Shown piece after piece: positions 8,701 to 15,530 of a stretch of 64,000 bases of DNA; the first letter of the stretch is position 1, and every line of letters begins with the position of its first letter. The stretch spans positions 310,001-374,000 of the forward strand of contig CAWFUP010000006.1 in assembly GCA_963819075.1 (NCBI GenBank), read 5' to 3'. Under the pieces are notes generated by a model. It was not told the DNA's origin. It worked only from the letters and a program-made list of their open reading frames with translations, and did no database searches. Position numbers and translations under genes: made by a program. Origin of the DNA: CAVQBJ01 sp963819075 (GTDB lineage: Bacteria > Actinomycetota > Thermoleophilia > Solirubrobacterales > Solirubrobacteraceae).

Positions 8701-8706
8701 ACCGTA
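8701..8706 (-). promoter_or_regulatory. -10 box of the leaderless moaA promoter
   Basis: TACGGT on the minus strand, 6 nt before the moaA ATG. The upstream kinase gene's stop codon lies only a few bases further on (8714), so moaA can be read both from this box and by read-through. Confidence 0.45.
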
Positions 8707-8713
8707 CTCCGCG

Positions 8714-10039
8714 TCAGGACTTCGGCGGGCGGATGCGCGTCGCAGCGCCGGCGCCGAGGCTCGGCAGGCCGTCGGCGTCGGTCTCGATCGCGGCGACCGT
8801 CAACTCGGCGAACATCGCGGCGCGCTCGGCGTCCGCGGGACCGTAGCGCCCGCCGTCGCGCCGATCGAGCAGCGACAGCGTCCCGATTGCCCGTCCGTCC
8901 TGGAGCAGGGGCACGACGAGCATCGTGTAGGGCACGTAGCCGGTTCCGGCGGCGATCCGCGCGGCGAAGCGCGGGTCGTTGCGGCAGTCCCCGACGGCAA
9001 GGGGCTGCCCACTCTGCAGCACGACGCCGGCCAGGCCCTGTCCAGGCGGCAGGCGCACCCCGACGATCTCATCCGACCCGGCGCCCCAGGCCGACTGATA
9101 CACCAGCTCGCCGGTCGTGGCGTCGGTGAGGGCGATCGACGCCGCGGCCGCCTCGAACACGCCCGCGGCGGTGCGCACGATCGCCTCCAGCAGCTTGCGG
9201 CGCGCCGCCGGGCGCTCGAGCGAGCTGACCAGCGAGCGGCCCTCGATGTGCAGGCCGCCGCCCCCGATCGCGCGTGCGAATGCGTCCACCGACGCGACGC
9301 GGCGCTCGGGGATCATCTGCAGGCCGGCGTCGACGGCCTCCTGGATCTCCGGTGGCACGTCCTCGCGCAGCTGCGTGAGCTTCGTCGGGCTCGCGTACAC
9401 GGGCGGCTCGCCGGTGAGCAGCGTCCACAGGGTGGCCGCGATGCTGAACACGTCGCTGCGCGGCGAGACCGCGCCTCCGGCGAAGACCTCCGGTGACATG
9501 TAGCGCGGCGTGCCTACCCCGGTCGTCGCGCTGATCGTGTCATCGCCGAGCATCCGCGCGATGCCGAAGTCGACGAGCACGACCCCGTGGTTGCCGAGAA
9601 TGAGGTTCTGGGGCTTGACGTCGCGATGAACGATCTGCTGCTCGTGCACGTACTGCAGGGCCTCGCAGCCCTGGCGGACGTACCCGACGGCCTCGTCGAT
9701 CGGGAGACCGGGCGATCCGCGCTCCTTGAGCAGGACGTCGAGGTCGATCCCCTCGACGAGCTCCATCACTAGGTACTGGCCGCTGTCGTCGCTGAAGTAG
9801 TCGAGCACCTTCACGACGCGTGGATGGCTGAGCACCGCGAGCAGCCGCGACTCGATCTCGAAGCGCTCGGCGTGGCGCGCGTCGAGCAGGTGCTTGACGG
9901 CGACGCGACCGGGTTCGCGGACGTCGTCAGCGCGGTAGACTGCGCCCATCGCCCCGCTCGAGATCGGCGAGCTGATCTTGTATCGATCGCCGAGCACCAG
10001 GCCGGGTGACAGCTGAAAGCGTGTCTGATCCACGGCCAT
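8714..10039 (-). CDS. Ser/Thr protein kinase with C-terminal GAF domain
   Basis: A 441-residue soluble kinase. Residues about 20-260 form a PknB-type kinase domain with glycine loop SSGAMGAVY, VAVK Lys49, HRDVKPQN at 138-145 and DFG at 157-159, so it should be active. Residues about 270-425 form a GAF domain (VRLPPGQGLAGVVLQSGQP, then PLLQDGRAIGTLSLLD), a small-molecule sensing fold. No membrane segment is present. The kinase is therefore likely controlled by a cytoplasmic ligand through GAF. The open frame extends to 10378 but kinase homology and composition fit the ATG at 10039. The CHASE2 cyclase gene diverges from it, leaving 115 bp for both promoters. Confidence 0.88.
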   Translation of the reverse strand: MAVDQTRFQLSPGLVLGDRYKISSPISSGAMGAVYRADDVREPGRVAVKHLLDARHAERFEIESRLLAVLSHPRVVKVLDYFSDDSGQYLVMELVEGIDLDVLLKERGSPGLPIDEAVGYVRQGCEALQYVHEQQIVHRDVKPQNLILGNHGVVLVDFGIARMLGDDTISATTGVGTPRYMSPEVFAGGAVSPRSDVFSIAATLWTLLTGEPPVYASPTKLTQLREDVPPEIQEAVDAGLQMIPERRVASVDAFARAIGGGGLHIEGRSLVSSLERPAARRKLLEAIVRTAAGVFEAAAASIALTDATTGELVYQSAWGAGSDEIVGVRLPPGQGLAGVVLQSGQPLAVGDCRNDPRFAARIAAGTGYVPYTMLVVPLLQDGRAIGTLSLLDRRDGGRYGPADAERAAMFAELTVAAIETDADGLPSLGAGAATRIRPPKS

Positions 10040-10154
10040 GGCTGGGAGGGTAGCGCTCGCTCCGGTCCGGCACCAGTCGCGCAGCTGAATCGGCGGCGCC
10101 GGGCGGACGACGGCGCCCGCCCGCTCGATTAGGCTTGGCGACGGGGAATCTCGC

Positions 10155-12161
10155 ATGAGCGCTCGACGACCACGCGGTGTGCAGGCGAGCCGCAGCGCGC
10201 GCACGCGACGCGGACTGCTCGTCGCGATCGCGCTGCTGAGCGTCGCGGTCGGCATCGTCACGTACGCGACCGGGGTCCTGCACGCGCTCGATCTCGACAC
10301 GATGAACGTGCGCTTCGCGGTCCGCGGGACGCAGAAGCCGCCGGCGGACATGGTCGTCGTGCGGATCGACGATCTCACGTTCAGCGACCTGAACGCGAGC
10401 TGGCCGTTCTGTTACAGCCGCCACGCGCAGCTGATCAACGACATCGCGGCCGAGCATCCGAAGGCGATCGCCTACGACATCCAGCTGAGCGACCCGCCAC
10501 ATCCCGGATGCGGAGGCGAGAACGACGCCGTCGCGCTCGCCAACGCGGTGAACAATGCGAATGGCACCGTCGTGCTCGGCTGGACGGAGGATGACATCCA
10601 CGGCGAGGTCAAGTTCGTTGGTGCGTCCAAGGGCCGCGAGATCCTCGCCCAGATCGGTGGTCATGCCGCGTCGACGCTCGTGCCGCCCGACCCGGGCTAC
10701 GTCGACCGCCGCGTCGCCTACCAAGTCGACAACCTGCTCACGCTCGGCGTGGTCACGACCGAGGTCGCCGATCATCGTCGCGTCAGTCCGAGCGCGTTCG
10801 GCGGCGTCGACGGGACCGGGTGGATCGACTACGCCGGGGGCAATAACACGTTTCCATCGGTCGATTTCGCCGACGTGATCCAGCACCGGCTACCGGCGGG
10901 CTTCTTCCGCAACAAGGTGGTCATCGTGGGCGCGACCGCGCCGTCGCTTCAGGATCTCCACGCGACGCCGACCGCGGCCCTGATGGCCGGTCCCGAGATC
11001 CAAGCCAACGCGATCGCCACGGTGCGCCGCGACCTACCACTGCGCTCGGTGCCCGGCTGGCTGGATGTGCTCCTGATCGTGGTGCTCGGCGCCGCCGCCC
11101 CACTCGCCGGCCTTCGCCTGACCGGATCCGGCTCTGGGATCGGCTCGGCGCTGTCGGGAGTGGCGTCCTCGATTGGGCTGGCGCTCGGCCTCGGCCTCGC
11201 CTTCCTCGTCGCGGCCCAGCTCGCGTTCGACGCCGGCCATGTCCTCTCGATCGTCTACGCGCTGCTGGCACTCGTGCTGAGCGCCGTCGCGGCGCTCGCC
11301 GTGCATCTCGTCCTCGGCGCCATGGAGCGCGAGCGGGTCCGCGATCTGTTCGCGCGCTTCGTGCCCGAGGACGTGGTCGACGAGGTGCTGGCGCGAGCCG
11401 ACGGACTGCGCCTCGGCGGCGTGCAGCGCGATGCGACCGTGATGTTCACCGACCTCCGCGGGTTCACGTCGTTCGCCGAGTCGCTGACCCCGGATCGCGT
11501 GATCGAGGTGCTCAACCGCTACCTGAGCGAGATGAGCGAGGCGATCCTCGACCATCGCGGGACGCTCGTCTCCTACATGGGCGACGGGATCATGGCCGTG
11601 TTCGGGGCCCCGATCGAGGAGGCGCGGCACGCCGACCACGCGCTGGCCTGCGCGCGCGAGATGCTGTCCGTGCGGCTGCCGCGCTTCAACGGCTGGCTGC
11701 ACGACGAGGGGCTCAGCGAGGGCTTCCGGATGGGGATCGGCCTGAACTCCGGCCATGTCATGTCCGGGAACGTCGGCTCCGAACAGCGCGTCGAATACGC
11801 CGCCGTCGGCGACACGACGAACTCGGCCTCGCGGCTTGAGTCGCTCACGAAGGGCACGCCGCATCAGCTGTTCTTCTCCGAGACGACGAAGCACGACCTG
11901 AGCGAGGCGCCGCCGGACGTGCTGTTCGTGCAGGAGGTGCAGCTGCGAGGACGTGTCGGCACGATCGGCGTGTGGACGATCGACGAGAGCCCCGGGCAGG
12001 ACCGCGACGTCGCGACCGACGACGAGCATGCTGGACAAGGCGCCGCGTCAGCGACCGGACGGGACGATGCCGCCTCGCCCGCGCCGGGCGCGTTGGCGCC
12101 CGACCCGACGCCGACGGCCGTGTCCGCGCCGGAGGCCGACGATCAGCCTGAGGTCGAGTAG
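10155..12161 (+). CDS. CHASE2-domain class III nucleotide cyclase (first copy)
   Basis: A 668-residue membrane protein. An N-terminal helix (about 20-42) is followed by an extracytoplasmic CHASE2 sensor (about 45-295, with RFAVRGTQKPP and FFRNKVVIVGATAPSLQDLH), a bundle of helices (about 300-395), and a class III cyclase domain (about 420-590). Both metal-binding aspartates are present (MFTDLRGFTSF and YMGDGIMAVFGAP), as are the transition-state Asn and Arg in GDTTNSASRLE. The Lys that selects adenine in canonical adenylate cyclases is replaced by Ser before YMGD, so ATP versus GTP use cannot be read off. A 75-residue Ala/Pro/Asp-rich tail follows. A GGGGA Shine-Dalgarno sits 7 nt before the ATG. 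The 3' end overlaps the convergent kinase gene by 19 bp. A paralogue starts at 49367. Confidence 0.9.
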   Translation: MSARRPRGVQASRSARTRRGLLVAIALLSVAVGIVTYATGVLHALDLDTMNVRFAVRGTQKPPADMVVVRIDDLTFSDLNASWPFCYSRHAQLINDIAAEHPKAIAYDIQLSDPPHPGCGGENDAVALANAVNNANGTVVLGWTEDDIHGEVKFVGASKGREILAQIGGHAASTLVPPDPGYVDRRVAYQVDNLLTLGVVTTEVADHRRVSPSAFGGVDGTGWIDYAGGNNTFPSVDFADVIQHRLPAGFFRNKVVIVGATAPSLQDLHATPTAALMAGPEIQANAIATVRRDLPLRSVPGWLDVLLIVVLGAAAPLAGLRLTGSGSGIGSALSGVASSIGLALGLGLAFLVAAQLAFDAGHVLSIVYALLALVLSAVAALAVHLVLGAMERERVRDLFARFVPEDVVDEVLARADGLRLGGVQRDATVMFTDLRGFTSFAESLTPDRVIEVLNRYLSEMSEAILDHRGTLVSYMGDGIMAVFGAPIEEARHADHALACAREMLSVRLPRFNGWLHDEGLSEGFRMGIGLNSGHVMSGNVGSEQRVEYAAVGDTTNSASRLESLTKGTPHQLFFSETTKHDLSEAPPDVLFVQEVQLRGRVGTIGVWTIDESPGQDRDVATDDEHAGQGAASATGRDDAASPAPGALAPDPTPTAVSAPEADDQPEVE

Positions 12162-14128
12162 CCGGCTGCGTGCAGTTGGCCGAGCGCGCCCGTCAGCAGC
12201 GCGCTGTCGCGCGTGATCGCGGCCGCGGCGAGGCGGTACCCGGGCGCATCGCTGCGCGCGGCCGCGTGCGAGGCGTGCGTGTAGTCGCTCGATAGGCTCG
12301 AGAGCGCCGAGGACAGGCGCGCGTTGACGCCGGTGACGGCGGGGGACAGGCGCAGGCCCGACAGCGACTGAGCGGCGGCGGAGTAGGCGCCGGAGAGCTT
12401 GGCGCTCGCGGTCGCCTGGCCACCGGGCGTTTTGGCCGCCGCGAGCGCCGCCTGAGCCGAGGAGCGAGCGCTCGATAGCGTCGTGAGCGTGCGCGTGAGC
12501 GTCGCCGCGTACGCGGCGCTCGCGCCGAGCGGGTAGGCCGTCGCGCCGACGAGGTGCAGCGTCCCGGCGATGCGCTCGCAGGTGACCGTCTCGGCGGCGG
12601 CCGGTGGACCGCTGCAGCCGATCGTCACCACGCCGGCGGTGGTCGGGATCGCGTACAACACGAGCGGCTCGCTGGTCCCGCGGACGCTGAGGCCGGAGTA
12701 GCGCAGCGCGTCGACGCCCCCGAGGCTCACCGCGGTGGCGGACGGCGCTCCGCCGCTCAGCTCGGCGACGAAGCTGGCCGGCAGCAACGTCGGGGTGTTG
12801 GCGCTCGACGTGCCGCTGACGAGCGTCGTGGTGGGCGCGGGCGTTGTGGGCACGAGCACGATCTCGTCGCTCAGCGCCAGACCGGGGATCGAAGACGAGG
12901 CGGCGCGCTGCCACCCGGAGGGGAAGGACAGCTCGATGACGCCGGCCGAGGCCGAGTTGGTGTAGGGCGCCGCGGTCGCGCCCTTCGAGCCGCCTCCGAG
13001 CAGCGCGCCGACGATCGCGGCGGCAACGACGACGAGGGCTCCGACGAGCACCCACGTGCCACCGCCGCGGCGCGCCCCGCTCGGCGCGGCGGCGCGTGGC
13101 GCGCCGGGTGCCGTGGCCACGGCGGCTGCGGCCGGCGAGGGGGCCGTGGCCGGCGCGCCGGGAGCGGGGAGCGCGCCGGCGCCCGCCGGTGTGCCGCCGC
13201 CGATGTCCGCCGCGGTGGCGATGCGTGTCGCCCCGGCCTGGGGCGCCGCAGCGAGCCGCGTGGCGCCGGCGTCGTCGTCGCTGGTCGCCGTGGCCGGCAG
13301 TGCTCCGAGCGCGCGGCGCGCCTCGACCATCAGCTCGCGAGCGCTCGCCGGGCGGTCGGCCGGGTCCTTGGCCATTCCGCGTGCGACGACCTCGTCGATC
13401 GCCGCCGGCAGATCGCTGCGCATCTCGGAGAGCTTCGGGGGCGGATCGGTCAGGTGCGCGAACAGGGTGCGCTCCTCGCTGGCCCGCACGAACGGAGGCT
13501 GCCCGGTGAGGCATTCGCACAGCACGCAGGTGAGTGAGTACACGTCGCTGCTGGCGGTCGCGATCTCGCCGCGCGCCTGCTCGGGCGCGATGTAGTCGAT
13601 CGTGCCGACGAAGTGCCCCGCCTCGGTCACGACGGTGCCGCCGCGGGCCTTCGTGAGGCCGAAGTCCGTCAGGTAGGCGTGGTCGCCGGCCCCGACGAGG
13701 ATGTTCTGCGGCTTGACGTCGCGGTGCACGAGGCCCTTGGCGTGCGCGGCATCGAGGGCGTCGCCCATCTGCGTGAGCAGGCGCATGCTGCGGCGATCGC
13801 CGAGCTGCCCGCTCGTGATGAGCTCCTTCAGCGTTGTGCCCTCGATCAGGCGCATGGCCAGGAACAGCAGCGAGTCGGCCTCGCCGGCCTCGTAGACCGT
13901 GACGATGTGCGGGTGGTCCAGCGCCGCCTGCAGCTGGCCCTCGCGGCGGAAGCGGTCGCGGAAGGAGATGTCGTCGCTCAGTGCCGCCGCCACCACCTTG
14001 AACGCGACCACCCGATCCAGTGACAGCTGCGTGGCGCGGTAGACGGTGCCCATCCCGCCCTCGCCGAGCGTTCCGTCGATCCGGTAGCCGGCGATGATGG
14101 TGCCGTTCTGCAGTGCTGCGAATGCCAT
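12143..14128 (-). CDS. PknB-like receptor Ser/Thr kinase with extracytoplasmic Ala/Ser-rich domain
   Basis: A 661-residue transmembrane kinase. The kinase domain occupies about residues 14-285: LGEGGMGTVY, FK Lys44, HRDVKPQN at 135-142, TDFGLTK near 154-160, and APEQARG. A Pro/Ala/Gly linker leads to one helix (WVLVGALVVVAAAIVGALL, about residue 360), then an outer domain of about 280 residues rich in Ser, Ala and Thr that I do not recognise; it contains two Cys (GCSG, TCER) and helical repeats of Ala-Ser. It lies last in a minus-strand series of closely spaced genes from 20440 downward. The next gene upstream ends 45 bp away, so it is probably expressed with the secreted proteins and antiporter of that series. 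Confidence 0.88.
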   Translation of the reverse strand: MAFAALQNGTIIAGYRIDGTLGEGGMGTVYRATQLSLDRVVAFKVVAAALSDDISFRDRFRREGQLQAALDHPHIVTVYEAGEADSLLFLAMRLIEGTTLKELITSGQLGDRRSMRLLTQMGDALDAAHAKGLVHRDVKPQNILVGAGDHAYLTDFGLTKARGGTVVTEAGHFVGTIDYIAPEQARGEIATASSDVYSLTCVLCECLTGQPPFVRASEERTLFAHLTDPPPKLSEMRSDLPAAIDEVVARGMAKDPADRPASARELMVEARRALGALPATATSDDDAGATRLAAAPQAGATRIATAADIGGGTPAGAGALPAPGAPATAPSPAAAAVATAPGAPRAAAPSGARRGGGTWVLVGALVVVAAAIVGALLGGGSKGATAAPYTNSASAGVIELSFPSGWQRAASSSIPGLALSDEIVLVPTTPAPTTTLVSGTSSANTPTLLPASFVAELSGGAPSATAVSLGGVDALRYSGLSVRGTSEPLVLYAIPTTAGVVTIGCSGPPAAAETVTCERIAGTLHLVGATAYPLGASAAYAATLTRTLTTLSSARSSAQAALAAAKTPGGQATASAKLSGAYSAAAQSLSGLRLSPAVTGVNARLSSALSSLSSDYTHASHAAARSDAPGYRLAAAAITRDSALLTGALGQLHAAGYSTSG

Positions 14129-14173
14129 CGAGAGAGCCGAGCTCGATTCCGGGCGGTCGACCGTGCGGTCGGC

Positions 14174-14572
14174 CTAGCCGACGATGACCGTGCCGCCTCC
14201 GCCGCCTCCGCCACCGCTGCCGCCTCCGCCGCCGCCTCCTCCACCACCACTCGGCGCCGAGGGGGCAGCAGGTGCCGGCGCTGAGGGCGCCGGGGCGGCG
14301 GGTGCCGAGGGGGCGGGTGCCGGCGCGGAGGGGGCCGGGGCCGAGCTGACGGGCGGGGCCACATGCACGACCGGCTTGGGGCGCAGGGCCGGCAGCGCCC
14401 CCGGCGCGGTCACGGTCGGCGTGCTCACGTGCGTGGCCGGCACGGCCACGGTGGCCGGCAGCGGCGGCACGGTGCTGGCGCTCGAGCTGCCGGAGTGACG
14501 CACGGCGAAGGCGGCTGCGAACGCGATGACGGCCACGACGAGAACGACGGCGACTCGGACCGGCGTGGTCAC
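14174..14572 (-). CDS. Small membrane-anchored protein with Pro/Ala stalk and poly-glycine tail
   Basis: A 132-residue protein. The N-terminal helix (VRVAVVLVVAVIAFAAAFAV) is a membrane anchor or uncleaved signal. It is followed by a Pro/Ala/Ser stalk with repeated SAPAP and a tail of 18 glycines broken by one Ser, ending TVIVG. The GTG start at 14572 overlaps the TGA of the gene upstream (GTGA), with GGAGG 10 nt before it, so it is translationally coupled to that secreted protein. The glycine run is encoded by an imperfect GCC/TCC trinucleotide repeat (about 14190-14246, as read on the plus strand) and may vary in length between strains. I know no family for it; the layout suggests a spacer-like cell-surface protein. 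Confidence 0.65.
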   Translation of the reverse strand: MTTPVRVAVVLVVAVIAFAAAFAVRHSGSSSASTVPPLPATVAVPATHVSTPTVTAPGALPALRPKPVVHVAPPVSSAPAPSAPAPAPSAPAAPAPSAPAPAAPSAPSGGGGGGGGGGSGGGGGGGGTVIVG

Positions 14573-15504
14573 GACGGACACGCCTCCGGCTTCTTCGTGC
14601 CCGGCGCGAGGCAGCGCTGCGTCTTGGCGAAGTTGCCCCGCTCGATGCGATAGGCGATGTACGCCCCGACGCTGTTCTTCTCGGTGACGAAGATCTTCAG
14701 CACGGCGCCGGCCGGCAGCACCGACCCGCTGAGCCCGCCGAAGTGGACGGTGCCGCCGCCCCTGCTCTGGGTTGGGCAGCCGCGTGTGCATTGCACGCTG
14801 ACGTGCGCCTTCTTGGGAGCGTTGACGGTCAGCCCGACGAGCCGCACGCCGCCCGACAGCGGCTGAGCGGCGAGCGTCGCCTGCGCCTGCAGCACCGGCG
14901 TCGAGACCAGGTAGTTGAACTTCATCTCGATCTGGCCGGCTGCCGTGCCGACCCCGCCGATCTGGATCGTGTAGGCCTTGCCCGCCGTTACGTTGACGAA
15001 CAGGTCCTGCTCGTTGGTCGTGCTGCTGACGACGCACTTGCGCGCGGAGTTGTTCGGCAGCAGCGTCGTCGGGCTGTACGGCATCACGGCGATGATGTTG
15101 TCGAACGCGGCCGAGGTGACGACCTGCACGAGCCCGTTGGCGTCCGGGTAGAAGTCGTACCAGATCGTGTGCCCTTCGCTGTCCCCCTCGCAGCCGGTCA
15201 GCTCGGCGGGGCCCGGCTTGGGCGCCAGGATGTCCGACTGGACCGTGGCCGAGGTGATGTCGCGCACGTCGGTGAGCGTATCGACGCGGTCGAGCGCCGA
15301 GTTCGGCCGGTTCAGGTTGAGCGAGTTGAGGTAGTTGTCGTTGCAGGGGTTGGTGCCGGCACAGCTCGGAGCCTGCGCGACGGCGATCGAGGTCGCGGCG
15401 GCGAGCGCGAGCGTCAGCGCCAGCACGGCCGCCACGCGGGCGGGCCGACGGCGGCCGGCGCGTCGCGCCGGCCGGTTCCCGTGGAGCTGAGCGTCCCCCT
15501 TCAC
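14569..15504 (-). CDS. Secreted protein of unknown function, coupled to the antiporter gene through a 9-codon mini-ORF
   Basis: A 311-residue protein with a positively charged N-terminus and a signal peptide (VAAVLALTLALAAATSIAVAQA), so exported. The mature part is beta-rich with cysteines in pairs (CAGTNPC, CTRGC, and single Cys later) and lines such as YTIQIGGVGTAAGQIEM that resemble prepeptidase C-terminal-like beta-sandwiches; I do not assign a family. The start is GTG at 15504, whose bases overlap the TGA of a mini-ORF that itself begins at the antiporter stop codon. This coupling, not a Shine-Dalgarno, decides the start; the longer open frame to 15564 runs into the antiporter gene. Its own stop overlaps the next gene's GTG. 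Function is unknown; the operon suggests a role at the cell surface. Confidence 0.7.
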   Translation of the reverse strand: MKGDAQLHGNRPARRAGRRRPARVAAVLALTLALAAATSIAVAQAPSCAGTNPCNDNYLNSLNLNRPNSALDRVDTLTDVRDITSATVQSDILAPKPGPAELTGCEGDSEGHTIWYDFYPDANGLVQVVTSAAFDNIIAVMPYSPTTLLPNNSARKCVVSSTTNEQDLFVNVTAGKAYTIQIGGVGTAAGQIEMKFNYLVSTPVLQAQATLAAQPLSGGVRLVGLTVNAPKKAHVSVQCTRGCPTQSRGGGTVHFGGLSGSVLPAGAVLKIFVTEKNSVGAYIAYRIERGNFAKTQRCLAPGTKKPEACPS

Positions 15505-15530
15505 CACGTGGGATCGTACTCGAAGCTCAT
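15501..15530 (-). other. Nine-codon mini-ORF linking two genes by ATGA and GTGA overlaps
   Basis: ATG at 15530 overlaps the antiporter's TGA (ATGA), encodes MSFEYDPTW, and its own TGA overlaps the GTG start of the secreted-protein gene (GTGA). This layout would carry ribosomes from the antiporter to the next gene by two termination-reinitiation steps. Whether the peptide itself matters is unknown. Confidence 0.5.
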
